DNA of 64,000 bases, taken from the NCBI RefSeq assembly GCF_001593605.1, contig NZ_CP012836.1, positions 3,166,501 to 3,230,500 of the forward strand. Direction: 5' to 3'. The stretch is from Algoriphagus sanaruensis (GTDB lineage: Bacteria > Bacteroidota > Bacteroidia > Cytophagales > Cyclobacteriaceae). The translations under genes and the position numbers were made by a program. The notes beneath the pieces are model-generated. The model made no database searches. It had not been told where the DNA came from and saw nothing but the letters and a program-made list of their open reading frames with translations. Shown piece by piece: positions 8,318-17,101 of this stretch. Position 1 is the stretch's first letter, and each line of letters begins with the position of its first letter.

Positions 8318-9174
8318 AATGTATGTATCAGTGGCCAACAAGCACCGATTAAAGCTGCTTTTTCGCCAAGTTGGGCAATTTTAAAATCAGGATGAAACCC
8401 GTGATAGGAAAGGTATTGAAGTGTAAAAGGAAGAAAATATGGGGAGGCTAGGGAAATTTTCCCTCCCAAAATGACTTGATCGAATCCGTATTCTCTAAAA
8501 TACGGAACCATAAATTCCCCTAAAGTTTTTCCAAATTCGGAGAAAAGATGGTTTGCCTCTTGAGTCAATTCACCAGTTGAAACCAAGTCCTTGACCCCGG
8601 AAATTTTTAAATCAAATTGCTTTTCTGCTTCCGAAATGAACCAAGCAGTTCCTAGATAATCTTCTGCAATACCTTCTCTAAATGGAGCAGTCCAAAGCTT
8701 TGCATCGGTACAACGGTTTTCTAAAAAAAATGCCGACCCCAAGCCTGTACCTAAGGTTAATCCAAGAATTTTTTGATGATGTTTACCTGCTCCTGCCATT
8801 TTTTCACCTAATAGGAAAGCTTCCGCATCATTCGTGAATAGGATTTGTTTGGGAGGAATGGAAAGGCGTTGAGAAAGTCCATCACGAACTGAGCGCCCAA
8901 AGAGGCTTTTCATTTTCCCTTGGTCCTCTAGTAGGGAAATTCCATTCTGATAATCAAAGGGACCGGGCATAGCTATGCCCAAAAAATCATCAGCACTTGG
9001 ATCAAGTTTTTTGATCAGATCGGTCCAAGATGACAAAATATGATCTGCCTCCAAAGTGGTATCTACAGAAACTCCGACTTCATCGGAAACAGTTATTCCC
9101 CCTTGATTAATCCCAATTCTAGCCGCAGAAATATGAGACCCGCCGATATCTATCCCAATATACCTTGGCTTCAT
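8314..9174 (-). CDS. ROK-family sugar kinase
   Basis: 286 residues. The N-terminus IGIDIGGSHISAARIG is the phosphate-1 ATP-binding motif, and LGLTLGTGLGSAFFLENRC (~150-168) is the second ATP/sugar-binding segment. ROK kinases phosphorylate glucose, N-acetylglucosamine, mannose or similar in the cytoplasm. The usual Cys-rich zinc motif is not visible; the segment after LGTGLGSAFF runs to REGIAEDYLGTAWF, so this belongs to a zinc-free branch. Both ends overlap neighbours by ATGA (GH18 upstream, FAD oxidoreductase downstream), indicating coupled translation. With a GH18 partner, GlcNAc or a GlcNAc-containing product is the likeliest substrate (inference). Confidence 0.85.
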   Translation of the reverse strand: MKPRYIGIDIGGSHISAARIGINQGGITVSDEVGVSVDTTLEADHILSSWTDLIKKLDPSADDFLGIAMPGPFDYQNGISLLEDQGKMKSLFGRSVRDGLSQRLSIPPKQILFTNDAEAFLLGEKMAGAGKHHQKILGLTLGTGLGSAFFLENRCTDAKLWTAPFREGIAEDYLGTAWFISEAEKQFDLKISGVKDLVSTGELTQEANHLFSEFGKTLGEFMVPYFREYGFDQVILGGKISLASPYFLPFTLQYLSYHGFHPDFKIAQLGEKAALIGACWPLIHTL

Positions 9175-10304
9175 TGGAGAGGCAGCAAGGCTTTAGAAAG
9201 TTTCTCTAGTAAGGTTCCCGTGTTATCTTCAGAAAGTTCCCAAAACATGGCACCTGCTAAGTTCTTTTCTCTGATAAACTGAGCTTTAGCTTGAATCGAA
9301 ACGGTATCTTCATAGGTAATCCAAGTAGAGTCCGAACTGGAAAAAAGATACGGAGCAGCTGCTTTTTCATCCCAAAATCGCTGGAATTTGCTTGTAGTCG
9401 CCAAGGCATAAATCTGGTGATAGGGCAAACCCATTTCAAATTTCCCAGATTGAAAGAGTCCATGGTCTTCGGGTGATACTTGCTTCCACATTCTTCCGTA
9501 AAAGGGAATCCCTAGAACGATTTTTTCCACAGGCACTCCAAATTCGACATGTTCATCCACAGTTGTTTGAGCAGATCTACCTTTTGCTCCATTAGGAAAC
9601 AAATTAGCGTGATGCCCAGTAACCTGATCTCCTGCAGTATAAAAATCATACGCCATAATATTGACCAAATCCAAGTATTCTTGGGCCTTTGTCAAATCAT
9701 TAGCCTCCAAATAGGACCTAAATCCACCTGAAGCAATGGTGCTTAGGTAATGAGTTTGATGAATTGCTCCTAAAGAATCAAGTGCTTCTCGGAAGCTTTT
9801 TAACATGGCAACAAAGTTTTCCTTATCCTCCTTTTTGTAGGGATTATTATCACCGGGCAACCCAGGATATTCCCAATCAAAATCCAACCCATCTAACCGA
9901 TGCTTGATCAAGTATTCGATGCCTGATTGAGTAAGTTTTTGAATTCCTTGAGGGGAAGAAACAGCCTCAGAAAACCCCTTGGAGTGCGTCCATCCTCCGA
10001 TAGATACCAGAATTTTTAAATTAGGATTACGCTGCTTTAAGGATTGTAGTGCTAAAGAATTCAAGCTATCACGCGTGGCATGTTCAGGTGACATGGGAGC
10101 CACTAAGCCCATACTATCCACATGGGCAAAAGCATAGTTGAGATGAGTCAGCTTTTCTGCCGGGATTTTTTTGGGATTGATTGTTTTCCATCCAGCAACA
10201 TATCCTACGATCACTTTATTTTTTTGAATTGAAGCATTATGCTCGGAAGTATTTGGGCTACAGGAAAACAGGACGAGTAGCACCAAAAAAGAAAGGTATT
10301 TCAT
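9171..10304 (-). CDS. GH18 family glycoside hydrolase, lipoprotein
   Basis: 377 residues. The lipoprotein signal MKYLSFLVLLVLFSC has a lipobox ending in Cys15, so the enzyme is membrane-anchored, probably at the surface or periplasmic face. The GH18 catalytic signature D-G-L-D-F-D-W-E-Y is at ~139-147, with the last Glu as acid. VIVGYVAGW, HLNYAFAHV, ILVSIGGWTHSKGF, NIMAYDFY and GAMFWELSEDN follow the chitinase (beta/alpha)8 barrel order. GH18 enzymes cut beta-1,4 GlcNAc linkages in chitin or N-glycan cores. It lies 89 nt after susD, with a terminator-like hairpin between, and overlaps the ROK kinase by 4 nt. Confidence 0.92.
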   Translation of the reverse strand: MKYLSFLVLLVLFSCSPNTSEHNASIQKNKVIVGYVAGWKTINPKKIPAEKLTHLNYAFAHVDSMGLVAPMSPEHATRDSLNSLALQSLKQRNPNLKILVSIGGWTHSKGFSEAVSSPQGIQKLTQSGIEYLIKHRLDGLDFDWEYPGLPGDNNPYKKEDKENFVAMLKSFREALDSLGAIHQTHYLSTIASGGFRSYLEANDLTKAQEYLDLVNIMAYDFYTAGDQVTGHHANLFPNGAKGRSAQTTVDEHVEFGVPVEKIVLGIPFYGRMWKQVSPEDHGLFQSGKFEMGLPYHQIYALATTSKFQRFWDEKAAAPYLFSSSDSTWITYEDTVSIQAKAQFIREKNLAGAMFWELSEDNTGTLLEKLSKALLPLQ

Positions 10305-10339
10305 AGACAGGATTGAAATTTCTAGACGAAGTTAAAAAA

Positions 10340-10371
10340 ACAGAGGCTTTGGCAAATGCCAAAACCTCCGT
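10340..10371 (-). terminator. Terminator or attenuator between susD and GH18
   Basis: On the minus strand ACGGAGGTTTTGGCA pairs with TGCCAAAGCCTCTGT (15-nt arms, two G-T style mismatches, tiny loop), followed directly by seven T residues (10340-10334). It sits between the susD stop (10394) and the GH18 start (10304), so it probably reduces, rather than fully stops, transcription into the enzyme genes. Direct sequence evidence; strength is inferred. Confidence 0.8.
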
Positions 10372-10393
10372 TAATCGTACTAATTTGGGTGAT

Positions 10394-11959
10394 TTAATTA
10401 CCTCCGTCCCACCAAACTTTTGTTGCAAACAAGTCGCCACCCATTCGGGCTACAGCGTCTGCATAGTTTTGCGGGTTAGAACCGATCTCAGACTCCCAAT
10501 ATCTTAATCTTCGAGGGATAAAGTTTCCTTCAAACGCATTCGGATCTTGTGTTGGAGTAAGTGCAGGATACCCTGTTCTTCTCCAGTTAGACCAAGACTC
10601 AATATCATTCAAGTAGGTAGCTGCCCAATATTCTTCCCCGATCAATCGGTATTTATCAGACTCTGAAGCTGCACCAAATCCTCTTCCAGCGATATAAGCT
10701 TGGATTGCATCAGCAGAAACCGCGAAAGATCCATCGAAATAAGTCCAAGCATTGATGGCTGCAGTCACACCATTATTGAAGTGAGTTTCTGCATTGGTAG
10801 AAATCCAGCCTTTAAGTGCTGCTTCTGCTCTCATCAATTCTACTTCAGCATAAGACTGTAGATAGTAAGGATCTTCCCAATCCAAATACTTTAGATTAAG
10901 CATTGAGAAGTTTTGCTGAACGACAGAGAAACCATCTAATGTTCCAGGAGCTACTACGTCTCGGATATTGGTAGAATTGTACCCATTAGGCATACCAATT
11001 TGCAAAGCAGGATCCGTAATCCAAGTAGCCGGAGCATCAGGATTTCCTACCCCACCTGTAACAATCATTTTTCTAGGGTCATTATTAGCAGTCATCCAAT
11101 CCAAGAAAGTCTTGGAGACTTTGCAGTCTCTAGAATACTTATAGGTATTCCAGTATCCGTCATTCAGACCGTTTCGGTTTACACCTTGAGGACCTGGAGC
11201 ATACTTGATAAATGCGATATCGTCATTGGAAGAGAATGCTCCACTGTTATTTGCCTCGGTAAATACTTCTCGGGCTTTAGCAGCATCCACATTACTCATT
11301 CTCATAGCCATTCTCATAAGAAGAGAATTGGTAAACTTCTTCCACTTATCAATATTACCACCATAGATGAAGTCCTGCGCTCCCAAAGATCTGGCAGAAG
11401 AAGAGAATTTATCTCTTGCAGCCTTCAGATCTTCGATCATTGCATAGTAAACATCCTTTTGAGCTTCATATTTAGGGAACCAATTATCCTCGCTTTCCAA
11501 TCCGTAACCAGCCTGAGTGTAAGGAATATCTCCGTACATATCAGTCATTCTCAATAGATCAAACACACGAAGAACTGTCGCGGCAGCATTCACATTTGCC
11601 TCATTAGGATCATCCTTGGTTTTTCGAATAACCTCTGAGAACAAACGAATCACATCCGTGAAATGGCGCTCCATGTAAGCTCCAGAATACTGAGCTGAGT
11701 AGAAATATTTATCTCCGGAGAAATAGCCTGCTGTGGAAGCGGTATGCTGAATCATTGTTGCCGCATACAGCATATTTGCACGGGTATTTTCATATTCACC
11801 TCCTATTCGAAGTGTCCCCAAAGAAAAGAGGTATTGCATGTCGATGTTTTCGACTGCATTTTGATTGATATTCAGGTCCAATAAATCCTGCTCACTACAA
11901 GAGGTAGCAAAAAGCAGAGATGCCAACATCAGACCGGTCATTTTATTTAAAATTCTCAT
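10394..11959 (-). CDS. SusD-like outer-membrane lipoprotein (SusD-like_2 type)
   Basis: 521 residues. Signal peptide with lipobox ATSC at residues ~18-21 followed by acidic SEQDLLDL. The segment NINQNAVENIDMQYLFSLGTLRIGG and the following helices match the SusD-like_2 family (PF12771), which caps a SusC barrel and binds glycans or other ligands at the surface. Near the C-terminus are RLIGEEYWAATYLNDIESWSNWRRTGYP and FIPRRLRYWESE, also family hallmarks. It follows the SusC gene after 32 nt and must be cotranscribed with it. Ligand unknown; the downstream GH18 suggests a GlcNAc-based glycan. Confidence 0.92.
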   Translation of the reverse strand: MRILNKMTGLMLASLLFATSCSEQDLLDLNINQNAVENIDMQYLFSLGTLRIGGEYENTRANMLYAATMIQHTASTAGYFSGDKYFYSAQYSGAYMERHFTDVIRLFSEVIRKTKDDPNEANVNAAATVLRVFDLLRMTDMYGDIPYTQAGYGLESEDNWFPKYEAQKDVYYAMIEDLKAARDKFSSSARSLGAQDFIYGGNIDKWKKFTNSLLMRMAMRMSNVDAAKAREVFTEANNSGAFSSNDDIAFIKYAPGPQGVNRNGLNDGYWNTYKYSRDCKVSKTFLDWMTANNDPRKMIVTGGVGNPDAPATWITDPALQIGMPNGYNSTNIRDVVAPGTLDGFSVVQQNFSMLNLKYLDWEDPYYLQSYAEVELMRAEAALKGWISTNAETHFNNGVTAAINAWTYFDGSFAVSADAIQAYIAGRGFGAASESDKYRLIGEEYWAATYLNDIESWSNWRRTGYPALTPTQDPNAFEGNFIPRRLRYWESEIGSNPQNYADAVARMGGDLFATKVWWDGGN

Positions 11960-11991
11960 CGTTTCAATAGTTTAGGGTTAAACCTTCAGTC

Positions 11992-14900
11992 TTAGAAGTT
12001 AGCAGATAGGTTAAATCCAAAGCTTCTGTTAGCCGGTACAGAGAAAAACTCAAGACCTTGTGCATTACCTGAAGTCGTGTAAGAAGCTTCAGGATCAATA
12101 TTTGGAGTCTTGGACCATAGCAAAGCCAAATTACGTCCCACTACTGAAAGTGATAAGGACTGGAATGGAGTCTTGCTGATCATGGAATTCGGGAAGGTAT
12201 AGCCGAAAGAGAATTCTCTCAACTTGGCAAATGAAGCATCATAAACGATATTTTCAGTTACTAGAGAATATCTCTGCCAGTAGTTATCGATCAAATATTT
12301 GGTTGGATCACTTGGATCAGCAGGAATAGTCCAGGTACCTGGGGTTCCTTCAGGAGTCACACCAGTAACAGTAAGTGAACCATCTCTACCCATCAAAGTA
12401 TTCTTGTGAAGACCATACTGGTAAGCAAAATAATCTGTACCAGACATTACATGACCACCTTTTCTAAAATCGATCAATGCCATTAATCTGAAACCTTTGT
12501 ACGAGAAGGTATTTGTGATACCACCAGAAATTGGGTGACGACCTTGAGCTATAGTTTCATAACCAGAAGTGGTTACTGGGAAACCATTGGCGTCATAAAC
12601 TGGCTGGCCATTGACTCTCAATTGCTTGAAACCCGCAATCATACCCAAAGGCTCACCTACAATATGTCGGATTCTTTCTCTTCGAGTACGAGCCTCGTCC
12701 AAATTGATAAATTGGATTGGATCGCCTGCTGCATTAGTTCCCAAGCTTAGTACTTCAGAAATGTTATTTGCGAAGTTGAAGGAAACATCCCATCTGAATT
12801 TACCATCGATTGGAGTTGCATTAATCAACAATTCAATCCCTCTGTTTTCAAGTTCACCAATATTGATGGTTGTCGAACCAAAACCAGAAGTTGCTGAAAT
12901 ACCAGTTGCCAAGATGTCATCGGAAGTTCTTCTTCTATAGTATGCTAAATCAACTCCCAATCGATTGTCTAAGAATCTCATATCTGTACCGATTTCATAT
13001 TCGGTAGAAGTATATGGAGCGAGACCAGCATTTGGAATTGATCCATTGTTGATTTGTCCCAAGCTAGCACCAAGGTGACCTGCACCTACTAGACCATAGG
13101 TCAAATTAAGGGCGTAAGGATTTGGAGCTCCACCCCCTACTTGACCCCAGTTAGCTCTTAATTTCATGAAGGTAATTGCCTTAGGCATTTCGATCATGTC
13201 AGAGATTACTACTGAAGTACCTACAGATGGGTAGAATAATTTGCTATTCTCAGGAGCGAGAGTTGAGAACTGATCTTGGCGACCTGTCAAATTCAAGAAA
13301 ACAACGTTTTTATAACCAAAGTTAGCTGCTGCGAAATAAGAGTTAATTCCCAATTCACTAAAGCCATAACCGAAAGTTGGAGCTGCTACGTTGGTTACAG
13401 AATGGAAGAAAGGAACAACCAGATCATTTCCTCCACCTCTTTTACTTTCGTTGGTTCTTCTCATGATGTTAGAACCGATAAAGCCATCCACATCGAAATC
13501 GCCAAATTTCTTAGCAAATCCCACCATGAAATCCATATTGTTCTCACGGATTGTTTGAGTGGAAGTATTGTAAGAACCTCTTGGTTTGAATGCCGTTCCA
13601 TAAGCTTCGAAGGAATATTCATCTCGAACTTGGAAATCAGTACCGAAACGACCTTGAGCATACAACCAATCGGTGAAATCATATCTCAAACTCATATTAC
13701 CCAATAGACGATCAGTTACGTCCTCTCTTCCCCACTGATATGCTGCCCAGTATGGGTTTGTTTGGAATACGTTAGATTGATAACGAAGCTCATTTCCATC
13801 AGGCAATGCACCTGGCTTGTTTGGATCACCTTTGATGACATCTAGTGGAATATTTCCTGGCTTCACAACCATAGAGAAGTTCGCGTTTCCAGGTGAATCA
13901 GAAAGACGAGGACGGTTTTGTGCGGCCTGCTTTGAATATTGACCAGTAACGGCAAGCGTGAATTTTCCTTGCTTACTATTCACATTGATATTAGCCACGT
14001 TTCTATTAAACCCTGCATTAGGCACCACGTCGTTATTCTCCAAGTTGGAGAAAGAGAAGCGGTAAGTAGTATTCTCATTTCCACCAAATAGGGAAACGGA
14101 ATTATTCCAGGTCTGGCCATTCTTGTAAAAGTCGCTAAAGCCTTCTCCTAAATAAGAATAAGGTCTTTGCTGTCCATCAAACTGAATCGAATTTGCACCA
14201 TCATATTTGGCACCCCAACCGTTGATCGCAGTATTTATAGCCTCATCTTGTGTCAAAGCCTTTCTTCCATCCTGGCCAGGACCATAAATTCGCTGGAAAT
14301 CGGTACGGTCTACTACACTTTCCACGGTAAAGTTAGAGTTGATAGCAACTCCGACACCTTTACGAGCGGTTCCACCTTTGGTAGTAATGATAATTACCCC
14401 GTTTGCAGCTCTTGCACCATAAAGTGCAGCCGCAGTATTTCCTTTCAATACAGAAAGGCTCTCAATATCATCCGGGTTAATTGCTGCCAAGCCATCACCG
14501 GCATCATTTCCACCCCAAAGACCTGCTGAACCTAAGTTTCCGGATTCGATTGGAACTCCATTCACAACATAAAGTGGCTGATCATTGCCGGTTAGCGAAG
14601 ATCCACCCCGAATTACTACACGGGTTGAACCTGCAGCACCTGTTGCTGGAGGAGTCACATTTACCCCTGCAACCTTACCTGTTAGCGCATTTCCAAGGTT
14701 AATCGCTCTTGACTCAGTGAATTTATCGCCTGATAGTTGGGTTACTGAGTATCCTAGTGATTTTTGATCACGCTGCATACCAAATGAAGTTACCACAACC
14801 TCGCTCAATTCACTCGTCTGCTCATCCAAAGCGACATTAATAATTGATTGATTTCCCACAGTAATTTCTTTGGTGGAAAAACCAATAAACGAAAACACCA

Positions 14901-15120
14901 AAACGGACTGGTCAGTCACAGAAATGGAGTATTCTCCGTCCACATTCGTTGTGGTACCGGTTTGATTGCTTTTGTCCAGGATGGTGACTCCTGGCATGGG
15001 AAGGCCGTCTGATGTTGCAGTGACCACTCCCTTCACCACTCTTCTTTGACCTTGCCCCATGACTTGCGTCAGGTTAAATAGCAAAGCCAAACAGAAAGCG
15101 ATTGATAGAAACTTTCTCAT
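11992..15120 (-). CDS. SusC/RagA-like TonB-dependent outer-membrane transporter
   Basis: 1042 residues. Signal peptide (1-23), then a carboxypeptidase-regulatory-like domain (~28-110: VKGVVTATSDGLPMPGVTI, SYxF-type strands), a TonB-box-like segment near SELSEVVVTSFG, the plug domain (~115-245, with VNVTPPATGAAGSTRVVIRG and GARAANGVIIITTKGG) and a beta-barrel ending FGFNLSANF with terminal Phe. It imports oligosaccharides or peptides using TonB energy together with the SusD partner directly downstream. First gene of the operon; the 820 nt upstream must hold its promoter, but I could not identify a convincing Bacteroidota -33/-7 pair. No sigma/anti-sigma or hybrid two-component regulator is adjacent. 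Confidence 0.95.
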   Translation of the reverse strand: MRKFLSIAFCLALLFNLTQVMGQGQRRVVKGVVTATSDGLPMPGVTILDKSNQTGTTTNVDGEYSISVTDQSVLVFSFIGFSTKEITVGNQSIINVALDEQTSELSEVVVTSFGMQRDQKSLGYSVTQLSGDKFTESRAINLGNALTGKVAGVNVTPPATGAAGSTRVVIRGGSSLTGNDQPLYVVNGVPIESGNLGSAGLWGGNDAGDGLAAINPDDIESLSVLKGNTAAALYGARAANGVIIITTKGGTARKGVGVAINSNFTVESVVDRTDFQRIYGPGQDGRKALTQDEAINTAINGWGAKYDGANSIQFDGQQRPYSYLGEGFSDFYKNGQTWNNSVSLFGGNENTTYRFSFSNLENNDVVPNAGFNRNVANINVNSKQGKFTLAVTGQYSKQAAQNRPRLSDSPGNANFSMVVKPGNIPLDVIKGDPNKPGALPDGNELRYQSNVFQTNPYWAAYQWGREDVTDRLLGNMSLRYDFTDWLYAQGRFGTDFQVRDEYSFEAYGTAFKPRGSYNTSTQTIRENNMDFMVGFAKKFGDFDVDGFIGSNIMRRTNESKRGGGNDLVVPFFHSVTNVAAPTFGYGFSELGINSYFAAANFGYKNVVFLNLTGRQDQFSTLAPENSKLFYPSVGTSVVISDMIEMPKAITFMKLRANWGQVGGGAPNPYALNLTYGLVGAGHLGASLGQINNGSIPNAGLAPYTSTEYEIGTDMRFLDNRLGVDLAYYRRRTSDDILATGISATSGFGSTTINIGELENRGIELLINATPIDGKFRWDVSFNFANNISEVLSLGTNAAGDPIQFINLDEARTRRERIRHIVGEPLGMIAGFKQLRVNGQPVYDANGFPVTTSGYETIAQGRHPISGGITNTFSYKGFRLMALIDFRKGGHVMSGTDYFAYQYGLHKNTLMGRDGSLTVTGVTPEGTPGTWTIPADPSDPTKYLIDNYWQRYSLVTENIVYDASFAKLREFSFGYTFPNSMISKTPFQSLSLSVVGRNLALLWSKTPNIDPEASYTTSGNAQGLEFFSVPANRSFGFNLSANF

Positions 15121-15942
15121 AGCTGGTAAGAAAATGTTAGAAATAATTGAGTTGTAAAATCGGATGATTCCGATGCCTGATTGGCAAGAAATTGTATTTG
15201 GTTCATTGCCATTTTATTCTGCTGTTTGAAAACTAATCTTCATAAATCCTTGAAAACAGGGCTAGAACGCAATTGAAAAAATTATCAAAGTCAATTCTAG
15301 CCAAACTGAGATTAAATCTAAGAATTGAAATTATTTGAACAAATTTTAAGTTGAATTTTTTTAAGTTTAATAGAATTCTTTTTTGATTTTTTTAAAAAAG
15401 TAAATTCAACAAATCCTTTATTTCACTTCTCTTGTGGAAACTTCCACCATATTTATCAAACAATATAGAAAGATTTAACAAAAAAGGCGATCGAATTGAC
15501 AAGTTTCTTAAAATACGATCTTTTTAATCGAATTTTTTATATAAAGAGAGAGTTTAACGGTTTAGAAATTAAAAATCCGGCTCAAATCACCCTTATCAAA
15601 CCAGGATTTTTTAGAAATCAGAAAAGAATTAAGGCCCAATTATTAAAAATATTCCTAAGCCCATTCTCTTAATAGTCTCAAAACCAACAAGAAATTAATA
15701 GTGGCCAACCTGAATGAAGGCTGAGTAATTAGCTTGTAAACGTCCTCAAATCGACAAACCATTTTTCAAGAACAAACCTTCAAAACTCCCGGAAAATAAA
15801 ATGGCCTGTTGGAACAAACCAACAGGCCACAGACTCTAGATTATCTTGAATTTCTAAAAGCTTAAATCTTTAGCGGATCTGATTTCTTATCTCTCTTTTT
15901 AAGATTTGATGACTTCCCCACCTACTTTTAAATTTGATCGGG
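15121..15942. other. Intergenic region upstream of susC
   Basis: About 820 nt, very AT-rich, separating the glycan-synthesis locus from the SusC operon. It contains one strong terminator (15802-15829). No ORF with coding character and no tRNA or other RNA gene was recognised. The susC promoter should lie in the left part, but no TAnnTTTG-type -7 element stood out. Confidence 0.6.
15802..15829 (-). terminator. Strong intrinsic terminator ending the polysaccharide locus
   Basis: Perfect 11-bp stem TGGCCTGTTGG / CCAACAGGCCA with a 6-nt loop. On the minus strand it is followed by TTTTATTTTCC. It sits 114 nt past the stop of the last polysaccharide gene (15943), so it marks the downstream end of the locus. 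Confidence 0.88.
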
Positions 15943-16902
15943 CTAGCAATTAAATTTTTTCTGAATTGGTCGCTTAACTGATAAATAAACCAAAGCTGTA
16001 ATTACCAAGGTTAAACTTGCAATGATAGAAGTTGGGTAAGATTGAGGTTTAATAAAGAGCAAGTAATTCAACGCAAATTGGATAATGGCGTATCCTAAGG
16101 ACACGAAGATGTGTTGCCATTTTAATTGGTTTACCAATAACTGGTACAAATGAGAACGGTGCGGAAGCGCCACATTTTCTCCTCGCAATAAACGCTGCCC
16201 TAAGGTTAAAAAAGAATCAGCCCCATAAACTAGCAACAACAAAATAATAGTCCAATGCTGACCCGCGAGGTACCATTGTACCAAGAAGTAGATCATCATG
16301 TAGGCGATCGAAATACTTCCGATATCTCCCGCAAACATCAAGGCCTTTTTTCTGAAATTGAAAACCAGAAATACAAAAATACTCAGAATCAAATACTGAA
16401 TGATGGATTCCTCGAATAGCGGCATGTAATGATTGACCACCAAGATCGTCCCAAAAAAAGTCAGTGAATACAATCCAGTAATACCATTAATCCCATCCAT
16501 AAAGTTGATGGCATTGATAATTCCCAAGGCAATGAAATACAAAATGGGAAGAGACCAATAAGGCTGCTGATAAAACAACCCTAAATCATAAAAGGCCATA
16601 GTTAAGGCCAAGAATTGCACTCCGAATCGGAGCTTTCTGGATAGCGTAAATAGGTCATCCATTAAGCTTATAGCTGCAATCCAGACCATTCCGATAACCA
16701 TCCAGGTGTGCAAAAAATCATTGATCAACCACCATAAGATAATGGCTATGGGAAATATAATCCCTCCTCCTCTCACAGTCACTTCGGTATGAGATGATCT
16801 ATGATTTGGGCGATCAACGATATTAAACTTTTTAGCGAGTAAAAAATATAAAGTAGCTAGAGCTAAGAGGATTGTAAAAACAAGAAAATAATTGAGCATC
16901 AT
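15943..16902 (-). CDS. Undecaprenyl-phosphate sugar-1-phosphate transferase, WecA/WbpL type
   Basis: 319 residues from the double ATG at 16902/16899; a TTG at 16917 would add five residues. Multi-pass membrane protein of glycosyltransferase family 4/MraY superfamily. Family motifs: PNHRSSHTEVTVRGGG near the N-terminus, the aspartate pair in SLMDDLFTLSRKLR (~80-95), NAINFMDGINGI (~130-142), AGDIGS and LPHRSHLYQLL. The enzyme moves a HexNAc-1-phosphate or 6-deoxy-HexNAc-1-phosphate onto undecaprenyl phosphate, the first step of lipid-linked glycan assembly. The length and HRSSH segment are closer to WbpL-type proteins than to WecA (inference). Last gene of the locus, after neuC; terminator follows. 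Confidence 0.88.
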   Translation of the reverse strand: MMLNYFLVFTILLALATLYFLLAKKFNIVDRPNHRSSHTEVTVRGGGIIFPIAIILWWLINDFLHTWMVIGMVWIAAISLMDDLFTLSRKLRFGVQFLALTMAFYDLGLFYQQPYWSLPILYFIALGIINAINFMDGINGITGLYSLTFFGTILVVNHYMPLFEESIIQYLILSIFVFLVFNFRKKALMFAGDIGSISIAYMMIYFLVQWYLAGQHWTIILLLLVYGADSFLTLGQRLLRGENVALPHRSHLYQLLVNQLKWQHIFVSLGYAIIQFALNYLLFIKPQSYPTSIIASLTLVITALVYLSVKRPIQKKFNC

Positions 16903-17101
16903 AAATAAATAAATCAAGTTAGGTCAAAATCCTAAATCTGATTTTAATTAGAGTGAACTGAAACCAAATAAAACTTTCCTTTGGGTTATATTACTTGGTA
17001 ATGAATCTTTATGTGTCTTTTTTTTAGCTTCTTAAAGACCCATTCTTTGGCAAATTCAAGGAGCTTAAATTAGAATCGAAATCTCCGATAATCGTGGGTT
17101 T

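Noticed and set aside
11000-11557. 185-codon plus-strand ORF
   Set aside because: Antisense to the clearly coding susD gene; Ser/Ile/His-rich composition typical of a shadow frame.
13276-13707. 143-codon plus-strand ORF within susC
   Set aside because: Antisense shadow of the SusC barrel region.
15121-15400. Promoter for susC
   Set aside because: No convincing TAnnTTTG-type -7 element with a matching -33 was found on the minus strand.
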